DNA from: Planctomycetota bacterium
Lineage (GTDB): Bacteria > Planctomycetota > Phycisphaerae > WQYP01
Reading direction: 5' to 3'
Assembly: GCA_021798635.1 (NCBI GenBank)
Contig: JAJZGH010000074.1
Location: 1 to 18,492, forward strand
Length of the DNA stretch: 18,492 bases
Shown: positions 1-7,617 of the stretch, in pieces
How positions within the stretch are numbered: position 1 is the first letter of the stretch
How the letters are laid out: the number at the start of each line of letters is the position of its first letter
Program-made: the position numbers and the translations under genes
The notes under the pieces: generated by a model
Told to the model about the DNA's origin: nothing
What the model saw: only the letters and a program-made list of their open reading frames with translations
The model's database searches: none

Positions 1-1884
1 AGTTAGGGACTTTAAGCGAATCAGGTATTCACTGTATTGTGGCCCCAGCACGTCACCGGCGAGCGCGGGCTTACCGGCGCGTTGCTCAATTTCCAGAATA
101 TAGGGTATCTTGTGCAAATCTGCGGTAACACGGTTTCCAACGGCAATTGATTGAGTCAGCGAAGATCCCGCCACCAGCGCCAGATGCACCACATAGTTAC
201 GCTCATTGAGGCGCGGAAAAAATTCGGATTTCAACAGGGGCACCAGCGCCAATCCCGCCAGTGTCACCACTGCCGCCAGCACAATGACCGCTATACGCCA
301 ATTTTCCACAGAAGCCAGAAAACGCCGATAGCCCGCTTTAATATGGCTGGTCAGCCAGGCGTCATGGCGGCTCACCGCTACTTGCGGCAGCAAGGTCATG
401 CACAATGCGGGTGTAAGTGTCAGAGCCAATATCAGGGAAGATAGTACGGCCACGATATACGCCACGGCCAGCGGCGCAAAGAACCGCCCCGCCAGACCGC
501 CCAGACCAAAAATTGGCAAAAATACAAGGATCACCGCAAACGTGGCGAAAACGACGGCGCTTCGCACTTCCAGAGAGGCGTGCAGTACAACACTTAGCGC
601 CTTGCGCGGCGTCCCCGCCAAGGCGTTGATGCGCAGGCGGCGCGTGATATTTTCCACATCAATAACGGCATCATCCACCACTTCGCCAATAGCCACCGCC
701 AATCCGCCCATGGTCATGGTGTTGATCGTATCACCCAGATGAATGAGAATCGCAATGGCCGCCAGGAGGGACAACGGTATCGCCAGACAGGAAATTAAAC
801 TCGTGCGCCAATCTCCCAGAAACAGCACCAGCACCAGAATGACCAGCCCCGCACCAATCAGTAACGAATCGATGAGATTGTGCAGGGCCACGGTGATAAA
901 GTCCGAAGATTGAAGTATCTTTCCATGCAATACAATTTCCTGTTGCGCCAACACGGGCTTCAGCGATGTTAAGGCTTTCTTCACAGCTGCGCTTACGCGT
1001 AGAATATTGGACCCGTAAGCCTGGGCGATCATCAGCAATACGCCCGGCTTTCCCATAATGGAAACCGCCCCTACCTGCGGCAAATGGCTCAGGCGGATAT
1101 GGGCCACGTCGGCCAGCGTGATCACGTGACTGCCGTGCACAGCAACCGCGGTTTCACCGAGTTGTTTGATGGATTTAATTTGTCCATGCGCCCGCAAAGT
1201 CATGACCTGATTGGGCGTGGTGATAAATCCCGCGCCCACCAATCCCGTGGCACCACGGGCCGCGGCAAGTACTTGCCGAACAGTTAAATGATATTGAATC
1301 AGTCGGCCAGGGATTATTTCAATGCGATAATCCTTTTCCAGGCCCCCGTATATGGCCACCTCGGAAACACCGTTTACCGCCAGCAGGCGCGGCTGCATGA
1401 CCCAATCGGCAACGGTGCGCAATCGTCGGGTGTCATTGGTTTTACTGGTGATTCCCACTACCGTAACCCAGCGGATGGAACTGCTTAAGGGCATGAGGAC
1501 GGGCGTATGAACCGTGGGAGGCAGCGTGCCGGCGACCTGCGCCAGGCGCTGGGAAACCGCTTGTTGATCGAGGTAAATATTGGAGGCGCTGGGAAAGAGC
1601 ACTTTCACAATAGATATTCCCTGCAGGGAATTGGAGAATGTTTTTTCCGCTCCAACGCCGCCCGCCAGGGCCTGCTCAATGGGCGTCGTGACAAGTTTTT
1701 CCACCTGACGCGGGCTGAATCCCGGAGCCAGTGTCTTAATTTTTAATTGTGGCTGAATAAAATTAGGATAAACATCATACCGCGCACGGGTAATGGAATA
1801 GACGCCATACGCCATGAGTATGCACGCCAGCGCGATGATGACGCCGCGAAAATGTAGCGCAAAATTTACAATTCGTTTAAGCAT
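1..1884 (-). CDS. Heavy-metal-type RND efflux pump, inner-membrane subunit (CzcA/CusA-like), C-terminus cut by window edge
   Basis: This is the proton-driven inner-membrane transporter of a tripartite export system. The open frame gives 628 residues with no stop up to the window edge. Family members have about 1,030-1,060 residues, so about 60% is present. TM1 is at about residues 14-33, followed by the periplasmic porter segment and TM2-TM6 at about 335-500. TM4 carries GEVVDDAVIDVEN (400-412), with the acidic residues typical of proton relay in the heavy-metal RND subfamily (Asp404, Asp405, Glu411). A further TM segment at 530-550 starts the second half. The ATG at 1884 is directly preceded by an in-frame GTG at 1887, and the ribosome site is weak. 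The gene lies 33 bases after the adaptor and completes the operon. The substrate (metal or organic) cannot be fixed because the diagnostic Met or His clusters are not visible. Family is certain; substrate is not. Confidence 0.93.
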   Translation of the reverse strand, partial: MLKRIVNFALHFRGVIIALACILMAYGVYSITRARYDVYPNFIQPQLKIKTLAPGFSPRQVEKLVTTPIEQALAGGVGAEKTFSNSLQGISIVKVLFPSASNIYLDQQAVSQRLAQVAGTLPPTVHTPVLMPLSSSIRWVTVVGITSKTNDTRRLRTVADWVMQPRLLAVNGVSEVAIYGGLEKDYRIEIIPGRLIQYHLTVRQVLAAARGATGLVGAGFITTPNQVMTLRAHGQIKSIKQLGETAVAVHGSHVITLADVAHIRLSHLPQVGAVSIMGKPGVLLMIAQAYGSNILRVSAAVKKALTSLKPVLAQQEIVLHGKILQSSDFITVALHNLIDSLLIGAGLVILVLVLFLGDWRTSLISCLAIPLSLLAAIAILIHLGDTINTMTMGGLAVAIGEVVDDAVIDVENITRRLRINALAGTPRKALSVVLHASLEVRSAVVFATFAVILVFLPIFGLGGLAGRFFAPLAVAYIVAVLSSLILALTLTPALCMTLLPQVAVSRHDAWLTSHIKAGYRRFLASVENWRIAVIVLAAVVTLAGLALVPLLKSEFFPRLNERNYVVHLALVAGSSLTQSIAVGNRVTADLHKIPYILEIEQRAGKPALAGDVLGPQYSEYLIRLKSLT

Positions 1885-1917
1885 CACAATTCCATCAATA
1901 GAAGCGTTATGCCGCCG

Positions 1918-3108
1918 TTAACCCGATTTTTTAAGTGTAGAACTTAGTTGCATCGTCAGCAGCAACTGGGCACCATGCGATACAATACGCGCTGCACGCA
2001 GCGATAGATCGCTTATCGCGTAGCCGCCCGGCACACTCTTGGGATCGATCAATTCCCGCATTGCAAATACGCCACCGCCGCGGGCAATATAAATCCACTG
2101 TTCTCCCTGCCACCAGACCACAGCGGAGCGCGGAATGATGACCATGGCAACAGCTTGGCGCGTCTCTGGAACTTTCGCGGTAATGGCCATGCCGGGCCGC
2201 AATGCACCGGCATTATTGATGAGATACAGCATGGATAGCCCGCGAGTCTGCCGATCGGCCCGGGCCGCGACAGTCAGAGGCTTGGCGGTGATCCAGTGCT
2301 TGCGGCCTAACACCTGCACCCGCACCGCCGTGCGCAGCGCCACAGTTCCCGAATTGGAAGCCGGCAACGCTACAGATGCCAACAGCGTGTGAAAATCTTC
2401 AATTTTCAGCAACCCTTGATCGGCCGCCACCGCTTGGCCGGGAAACGCAAGAATATCCGTTACAGTTCCATTATGGAGAAACGGCAGTGGCAGGATTGCA
2501 CCGGATTTGGTTTTCAGTTGTTGGGATATGGCGGCGATACTTTGCACATCCGCTCGCACGCGCGCGTCTGCGGCCGCCATCGCTGCTTGTGCGGTCTGCA
2601 CCTGCTCCAGGGATACCGCGTTGTTTTGGGCGTATAAGGTCTTTGCTCTGCTGAACGCGGCCGTGGTAGTGGACTGCGTCACCTTGGCCGCGGTTAAATC
2701 GGCCTTTACTTTGGTCAGCTCCAGCGCCAGGGTAATTTGCAGGGACGTGGAGACCATAGGTTGAATTCTTGCCATGCTGCTGCCCCGGACAACCGCAGTT
2801 CCCAATTGCGGCCACCGTTTCCCAGGCATATTCAATACGACGCCGGCTAAGGGGGATGAAACGGTCCAGATGCTGTCCGGGTTTTTGCGCAATTCTCCGT
2901 AAAGGGTTAACATGGGGTGAATTATTTGCGTCTTGAGATGCACGCTTTGAATGTTAAGTGCCTTTTCCTGTGCGGCAGTCAGATGGATGGAACCTGACGG
3001 TGCCGCAGCGACTGCGCCGGCAGTGGCCGCCAATATGGCCTCTGAAAGCAGGATTGACCGGGGGATGTTCCACCACCGGCGAAGCGTGTGGCTATGTGTT
3101 ACGTTCAT
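1918..3108 (-). CDS. Periplasmic adaptor (membrane fusion protein, HlyD/CusB-like) of the RND pump
   Basis: This adaptor bridges the inner-membrane RND pump and the outer-membrane channel. It has 396 residues, usual for the family. A signal-like N-terminus runs to the VAAA region near residue 36. The first lipoyl-type half is at about 84-116 (SPLAGVV, then LGTAVVRGSSMARI). An Ala/Gln-rich alpha-helical hairpin follows at about 122-200. The second lipoyl half is at about 205-240 (NGTVTDILAFPGQAV), then the beta-barrel and membrane-proximal domains. There is no His- or Met-rich metal-binding tail, so the substrate stays open. The start codon overlaps the stop of the outer-membrane gene as ATGA, a sign of translational coupling. 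AGGA lies 8 bases before the ATG. The family assignment rests on this domain order and on the neighbours. Confidence 0.9.
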   Translation of the reverse strand: MNVTHSHTLRRWWNIPRSILLSEAILAATAGAVAAAPSGSIHLTAAQEKALNIQSVHLKTQIIHPMLTLYGELRKNPDSIWTVSSPLAGVVLNMPGKRWPQLGTAVVRGSSMARIQPMVSTSLQITLALELTKVKADLTAAKVTQSTTTAAFSRAKTLYAQNNAVSLEQVQTAQAAMAAADARVRADVQSIAAISQQLKTKSGAILPLPFLHNGTVTDILAFPGQAVAADQGLLKIEDFHTLLASVALPASNSGTVALRTAVRVQVLGRKHWITAKPLTVAARADRQTRGLSMLYLINNAGALRPGMAITAKVPETRQAVAMVIIPRSAVVWWQGEQWIYIARGGGVFAMRELIDPKSVPGGYAISDLSLRAARIVSHGAQLLLTMQLSSTLKKSG

Positions 3109-4526
3109 GGGTACGTTCCTTTCGGCATTTTTGGCGTATCTCCCAGCGGTGCTTCGAGAAGGTCTTCCAGATTTCCCAATGCAACAACCGCGGAATTTCG
3201 CGACTGCAGCGCCGCCTGCGCAAAAGTGTTCAAGGCTAACTGCGATTCCGCCAGCGCCAGGCGGCTTTGCGCACCGGCTTTAAAGGCGCTGCGCGTGGCA
3301 CGCAATTGCGTGCACGCTTGAATTTCAATGGCATCTGCCGTACGCAACTGTCGCAAAGCAGATCGGTATTGTGATATGGCCGCGCGAATCTGTGTGATGA
3401 CCGTCGTTTGCTTCTGTTCCAGTTCCGCAGCGATCACGAGGCGTTGGGCGTTGGCGGCGGCGATAGCACCCTGATTCTGATTGAATATCGGCAGAGCCAT
3501 GGCAAAGCCCAGGGTAAATTTGTTGGAGCCCTGATCAAACCTGTACCCCGGCCCAAGGTCAATATTCGGATATTGCCGGGCCACCTCTAATTTTAAGGCC
3601 GCCTCCGCCGCCTGATATTGCGCCAGTAATGATTGAATATCCATCCGATTAATCAAGGCCGCTCGGCTTAATTGCTTCATGTTCAACTTACGCACCAGCG
3701 GAGTTTTCATCAGATATGCAAACACGACGCGTATATGTTTTAAGGCCCGCACCGGCACGGATAAAGCGGCGGCCAGTTGCATTCGTCGCTGCCGAGCCTG
3801 CCCCTGAGCCGCCACCAGCGACAATTCCGATTCATGCGCTTGAATTTCCGCCGTGGTATAGACCGGTCGCGAAATGCCACCGGCTTGAAACCGGGATTGA
3901 ATTAAACGCAGAATCATCGCGGTAGTGCGGACCTCTTGCCCCAGTAATTGCAATCGCTGGTTTGCAAAGGCATCCTGAATCAGTGCCCGCCGGACTGCTT
4001 GTCGCACATTCCAGGCAATTTGCCCCAGATCATACCGCCCCGCCTGAGTTAAGGCTTTTGTCTGAGCCATACGGTCTTCGCGCCGGCCGGCGGTTTCAAT
4101 GGGAATATTAAAATTAAATCCCAGTATCCATGGGTTTACGCCGGGGCCGGCTTTGGCCGCATAAGTTGGGGAGAATGCCACCGTCGGATTCGGCGATTGA
4201 GAAGCGGTCATCATATTGGCCGTATCAACCTTAAGTTGCGCCAATTGCACCCGCAACGCCGGACTGTAATACCATCCTGCGGCCACCAGCGTGCTTAAAT
4301 TTTGCACCTGCGGAAAGCCTGGCTGGCGTTTGATGGGTTGTCGGGCGATAAATGCTTTTAAGTTCGCGTTCGTCAGGGTGCGTGCTTGAAATTGCGTTTC
4401 AAATGCCGCCGGCTTTAATGGCTTGGCCTGATAGGTAGCGCATCCGGCGGGAATCAGACACATCATGCCCAGCGCCAGGAACATACGGCCCATTGGAATT
4501 GCAGCTGAAATTATCCGGGATCTCAT
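3105..4526 (-). CDS. Outer-membrane efflux lipoprotein, TolC/CusC-like (two OEP repeats)
   Basis: This is the outer-membrane exit duct of the tripartite pump, with 473 residues. The N-terminus is a lipoprotein signal with a lipobox at LIPAGCA and Cys29 as the modified residue. The rest is the long amphipathic helix pattern of the OEP family, in two repeats of about 190 residues. Typical strand/helix motifs are PNPTVAFSPTY and GFNFNIPIETAGRREDR in the first, and YPNIDLGPGYRFDQGSNKF and ALPIFNQNQG in the second. It is the first gene of the operon. The ATG at 4526 has no Shine-Dalgarno sequence. A promoter with ideal spacing ends 6 bases before it, so the mRNA may be leaderless. The next Met, at residue 12, would shorten the signal peptide's positive region and has no better ribosome site. 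Confidence 0.92.
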   Translation of the reverse strand: MRSRIISAAIPMGRMFLALGMMCLIPAGCATYQAKPLKPAAFETQFQARTLTNANLKAFIARQPIKRQPGFPQVQNLSTLVAAGWYYSPALRVQLAQLKVDTANMMTASQSPNPTVAFSPTYAAKAGPGVNPWILGFNFNIPIETAGRREDRMAQTKALTQAGRYDLGQIAWNVRQAVRRALIQDAFANQRLQLLGQEVRTTAMILRLIQSRFQAGGISRPVYTTAEIQAHESELSLVAAQGQARQRRMQLAAALSVPVRALKHIRVVFAYLMKTPLVRKLNMKQLSRAALINRMDIQSLLAQYQAAEAALKLEVARQYPNIDLGPGYRFDQGSNKFTLGFAMALPIFNQNQGAIAAANAQRLVIAAELEQKQTTVITQIRAAISQYRSALRQLRTADAIEIQACTQLRATRSAFKAGAQSRLALAESQLALNTFAQAALQSRNSAVVALGNLEDLLEAPLGDTPKMPKGTYP

Positions 4527-4532
4527 CAGCGG

Positions 4533-4561
4533 AATTTAGTGATAATCGATGGCCATGTCAA
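4533..4561 (-). promoter_or_regulatory. Sigma70-type promoter of the RND efflux operon
   Basis: Reading the minus strand, TTGACA (4561-4556, perfect -35) is followed by exactly 17 bases and TAAATT (4538-4533, 4/6 match to -10). Only six bases (CCGCTG) separate the -10 box from the ATG at 4526. Transcription would therefore begin at or next to the start codon. Confidence 0.7.
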
Positions 4562-4592
4562 ACGCTAGCCGCCTTGGTGATAGCGATTATCA
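4540..4592. promoter_or_regulatory. Operator-like inverted repeat overlapping the efflux promoter
   Basis: TGATAATCG at 4540-4548 lies in the spacer between the -35 and -10 boxes. Its exact inverse, CGATTATCA, is at 4584-4592, giving two 9-base arms 35 bases apart. The distal arm is also half of a compact palindrome, TGATA-N5-TATCA (4578-4592), and GATAGCG occurs twice (4579-4585, 4596-4602). The position fits a metal- or drug-responsive regulator that blocks the promoter. No regulator gene is present in the window, and the half-sites only loosely resemble Fur-type boxes. Confidence 0.4.
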
Positions 4593-4721
4593 TGCGATAG
4601 CGGTCAGTGCGGCCAACTGCAACTGCGGATTTTGAATGCGCGATCTATCACAACACTGTTTGACGCATACCTAACATTATACTAACCTGTTGGTGTATGA
4701 AAATCAGGGAGATGCAACAGC

Positions 4722-5507
4722 ATGGCAGGCAAACTTACTTTCGCGGACGTAGTCCAAAAGTCCGCCCGCATTATTCAAAAGCTTGAACCGCAGGCTTCTG
4801 CACCACGGGAATCAGCGTCATGCGCTTCCGGCGATGAAAACGCCTCCGCCGATATGCCTGAATTATGCCCCGGTATTCACGAATGGTTTTATGGAGATGC
4901 GTTAGATTCCAAAACTGCCGCTTTGTATACCCCCCCGCCGCAGGCACGCCGGCATTCCTGGTGGCCGGCAGCGCTTACACTGATGGCCTGGACGGCAGGT
5001 CGAATCCTGAGGCAATCAGAACACAAATATCTTTTCTGGATTGGCGGAACAGAATTTCTGCCTACCGTGCAACTCCTGGCCGCCATTTTACCGGGCCGTC
5101 GCCTGCTGGAACGGTGCATTTTCATTGATCCACCCAATCAGTCGGATCGCATCTGGAGCATTGATCAGACTCTGCGGTGCAGTGCCGCAGCAGTGGTGAT
5201 CGCCAACGGTGCCGGGGCGGATATGGCCGCAAACCGCCGATGGCAACTGGCGGCGGCCGCCGGCGGCGTGTGCGGCCTGCTGGCCCGCCCGCCCTGGGAA
5301 ATAAATGATCCATGCCTGGCCATCACCCGCTGGCAGGTTCAACCCGCCCCCGCCTCCACCGGCGTCAGCCATCCGCAGTGGAAGGTGCGCTTGCTGCGCT
5401 GCAAACCGCCCATGACGCCCATAGCCCCCGATACCCAATGGACCGCCCAATGGTGCTACGATTCTCATAATGGCCAAGGCGAAATGAAAATTCGCGCCGG
5501 CCACTGA
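4722..5507 (+). CDS. ImuA-like protein (RecA-related, SOS mutagenesis family), orphan
   Basis: The 261-residue protein shows the layout I associate with ImuA, the RecA-like partner of ImuB and DnaE2 in error-prone repair. It has an entry motif PGIHEWF (50-56), a helical segment at about 80-98 and a strand YLFWIGG (103-109). Then come LPGRRLLERCIFIDPP (123-138) with WSIDQTLRCSAAAVVIANG (145-163), RRWQLAAAAGGVCGLLARP (172-190) and a terminal strand WKVRLLRCK (220-228). There is no Walker A loop, as in other degenerate ImuA proteins. AGGGAG sits 10 bases before the ATG. A -10-like TATACT (4678-4683) lies upstream without a convincing -35. No imuB or dnaE2 is adjacent, which is unusual. The assignment rests on motif memory and spacing; another RecA-fold protein is possible. 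Confidence 0.6.
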   Translation: MAGKLTFADVVQKSARIIQKLEPQASAPRESASCASGDENASADMPELCPGIHEWFYGDALDSKTAALYTPPPQARRHSWWPAALTLMAWTAGRILRQSEHKYLFWIGGTEFLPTVQLLAAILPGRRLLERCIFIDPPNQSDRIWSIDQTLRCSAAAVVIANGAGADMAANRRWQLAAAAGGVCGLLARPPWEINDPCLAITRWQVQPAPASTGVSHPQWKVRLLRCKPPMTPIAPDTQWTAQWCYDSHNGQGEMKIRAGH

Positions 5508-5581
5508 CCGGCCGCAATCTGGAATCAGGAAATCAGCAATATCACAGCCCAATTTCGCTATCCGAAAATCCTTGGCACTGC

Positions 5582-5587
5582 TATACT
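5582..5587 (+). promoter_or_regulatory. Possible -10 box for the 5595 gene (leaderless arrangement)
   Basis: TATACT ends seven bases before the ATG at 5595, and no Shine-Dalgarno sequence precedes that ATG. The spacing would put the transcript start on the start codon. I find no good -35 at 16-18 bases upstream, so this is weak. Confidence 0.25.
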
Positions 5588-5594
5588 TACCAAC

Positions 5595-6068
5595 ATGAGG
5601 CGCAAACCAAGTTACGTTCGAGACCCTGGTAACTTCCGATCCGGAATTGTTTGTCCATGGCCCGCCGGCCACGCCTCGGCCGATGAAGTAGCCCAGGACG
5701 CCCATTACCTGCCCAGTGGAGAGCACAAAAGCCATCCATCTCCGAAGAACCTCTGGACATTCGGCCCGCGCAAGGGCAAAGCTCTGTGCGATACCTTCGA
5801 TGAAACACAATGGCCCCTACTCATCCAAACTCTGCGGCAAGCCATCGTCGCATCCTGCGTGAGCCGAGAATTTCGCGGTCGATTCCCTGCCCGTGTTTGG
5901 GCCTATATTCAACGTGGAAATGAGCCGCCAAAACTCCATGAAGCGCGGCTCTCAAATAGCGGGCACGGTTGGTATCATGGGTTCCCGTTACAATACGAAG
6001 ATCAATACCCTGAGGATCCCCACGGCCTTTTAAGGAATGCCCCCTGTGCTAAAATCACTGACCATTGA
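5595..6068 (+). CDS. Uncharacterised 157-residue protein, partner of the degenerate ImmA/IrrE-type gene
   Basis: I cannot assign a function. The first 50 residues are polar, Pro/His-rich and poorly structured. The conserved-looking core runs from about 51 to 148: LWTFGPRKGKALCDTFDETQ, a helix LLIQTLRQAIVAS, REFRGRFPARVWAYI, HEARLSNSGHGWYHGFPL, then EDQYPEDPHGLLRNAP. It is rich in His, Trp and Tyr, is probably cytoplasmic, and has no signal peptide or TM segment. Its last 32 bases overlap the next gene's ATG, so the two are almost certainly co-translated. The ATG at 5595 has no ribosome site and may be leaderless; a later start is also possible, since the first 40 residues look least protein-like. 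Such an overlapping small-plus-large pair with an ImmA/IrrE-type second gene would fit a toxin-antitoxin or regulatory couple, but this is only inference. Confidence 0.65.
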   Translation: MRRKPSYVRDPGNFRSGIVCPWPAGHASADEVAQDAHYLPSGEHKSHPSPKNLWTFGPRKGKALCDTFDETQWPLLIQTLRQAIVASCVSREFRGRFPARVWAYIQRGNEPPKLHEARLSNSGHGWYHGFPLQYEDQYPEDPHGLLRNAPCAKITDH

Positions 6069-7371
6069 ATGCGAGCGTGTCCCCGAGCCTTCAGCAATTG
6101 ATCCGCTCGAACAACGAACCTGGGCCGCAACGCGTATTTTTGCAGGCGGCAAATGCGTCACAACATTGCTGGATCGGGCGACTGGAAAAGAAACGAATAC
6201 CGTTTATATTCCACTGTTCCCGTTGGCCCAGTGGGTGGTCACGAACTGGTGGACACTGCTTAACGAGACATGCCGATGGGAGAGGCCGCCGGTTCCGGGA
6301 AAACACTGGTCCGATGAGCAGCAGGCCTGGGTCCAACGACATTCGGTGCGGGCTGCCGATTCGGGCCTGTTGCTGCCGCGCCTGACCCTTTATGGAGACG
6401 GCCGCCATATTTGCGCTGAGTGGGTAAGAGACGAAGATGACGCCTACCCAAATATGCCAGGGCAGTTCCTATATTCCTCGCGAGAGTTACTGGACCGCCC
6501 CGGCGTGGAATCGGCCCTCAGCGAGTTTATAGCAAAAGTTCTGTCATGGAGCGGCCCGGGTAAACAAGATGAACGCATTGAGGCATTGCGCGGCAACTGG
6601 GAGGCAATATCGAGCGCTGATTCCGGCGAAAAGGCCTTTTGTAACGCCGCTGGAAGGCTCGGCCTTGACCCATATTCATCAATAGAAAATGAACTTGTCG
6701 AATTTCTGGAACGCGCGGGCGACAATTACCAGCGACAGGCATTGTTTAACGATGTACTTGATGCGGGGGCTCGGGCCTCATCTGTCAAACTCTGGCAATG
6801 GGCTTGCGCAATCGACCTAGATCGCTCTCCACAAATGAATATGCCGGCCCTGCCCACCTCCGACCTGGCGGCTAAGGCCGGGTATCTGGTAGCCCGAAAA
6901 TGGCGGACGGCGCTGCGGGGGGCATCCTCCCATGCGCCTATCGCGGATATTTCGGAGGTTGGAAGAGAAATGGGAATTCCAAATCTCACATTCGAGGAAC
7001 GAAATCATCTTCCCGTCGGAATGGTGCGGGCGGCGGTCGGGTGGCGCGGAGACCGAGGCGCTGTGCTGGCAGGCCCAATCCCAAGTCGCGCGGAAAGCCG
7101 TCGTTTTCTGGAAGCCCGCGGATTATTCCATGCGGCTTATGCTTGTAGCGATGGGGCCAGGCTCGTGACCGACGTGCGGAACTGGGACCAACAATGCTCC
7201 CGGGCGTTTGCGGCCGAATTACTGATTCCGCAGGAAGTTGTGCTGAATACAATTGATTCCGAATTGGACCCCGATGAAGTCGACAGACATGTCGATAAGC
7301 TCGCAGCCGATTTCGGAGTCAGCACACATGCGGTACATTGGCAGTTTCAGAATGGATCCAAAGCGGGCTAG
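6037..7371 (+). CDS. Protein with degenerate (protease-dead) ImmA/IrrE-type C-terminal domain
   Basis: Of 444 residues, the C-terminal 130 follow the ImmA/IrrE (COG2856) pattern. RRFLEARGLFH (355-365) sits where family members have RRFtlAHELGH. RAFAAELLIP (389-398) matches the NxFAAELLMP signature. DKLAADFGVSTHAVHWQFQN (420-439) is the usual last helix pair. The zinc motif HExxH is replaced by R361-G-L-F-H365, and the third-ligand Glu before FAA is also missing. Metalloprotease activity is therefore not expected. The N-terminal part holds YIPLFPLAQWVVTNWWTLLNE (58-77 region) and a segment around RHSVRAADSG, which I cannot assign. The ATG at 6037 touches AAGGA with no spacer. The in-frame GTG at 6046 lies 9 bases after the same AAGGA, so a 441-residue product is the better start. 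It overlaps the preceding gene by 23-32 bases. Confidence 0.75.
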   Translation: MPPVLKSLTIECERVPEPSAIDPLEQRTWAATRIFAGGKCVTTLLDRATGKETNTVYIPLFPLAQWVVTNWWTLLNETCRWERPPVPGKHWSDEQQAWVQRHSVRAADSGLLLPRLTLYGDGRHICAEWVRDEDDAYPNMPGQFLYSSRELLDRPGVESALSEFIAKVLSWSGPGKQDERIEALRGNWEAISSADSGEKAFCNAAGRLGLDPYSSIENELVEFLERAGDNYQRQALFNDVLDAGARASSVKLWQWACAIDLDRSPQMNMPALPTSDLAAKAGYLVARKWRTALRGASSHAPIADISEVGREMGIPNLTFEERNHLPVGMVRAAVGWRGDRGAVLAGPIPSRAESRRFLEARGLFHAAYACSDGARLVTDVRNWDQQCSRAFAAELLIPQEVVLNTIDSELDPDEVDRHVDKLAADFGVSTHAVHWQFQNGSKAG

Positions 7372-7617
7372 CCGATAACGATGCCGCACCAGGCCGAATA
7401 TTTTATTGCGCCGATTCCAGCTCCGGACCCAATGCGACAGCCCATTGCACACGTCGGGTTAAAACATTGAATTGAAAAGAATTAACGGAAATTCAAGCAA
7501 AGGTTGCTCAAGTTTCCTATTTTGTTAGAATTGCGGACAAAATCTGCATCGCCGGTTTTGGTACAATACATTCAGAATACCGCACGGACGACGGTGCCCA
7601 TCAACGGAGAATGGAAT

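Noticed and set aside
4657..4676. TGTT-N12-AACA dyad before the ImuA-like gene as a LexA (SOS) box
   Set aside because: Only the outer four bases match and the inner arms do not. It fits neither the E. coli nor the alphaproteobacterial LexA consensus.
5088..5810. 240-codon minus-strand frame across the ImuA-like gene and its downstream gap
   Set aside because: Gly/Ala-rich translation typical of an antisense shadow of the GC-rich plus-strand gene, which shows recognisable motifs; no ribosome site.
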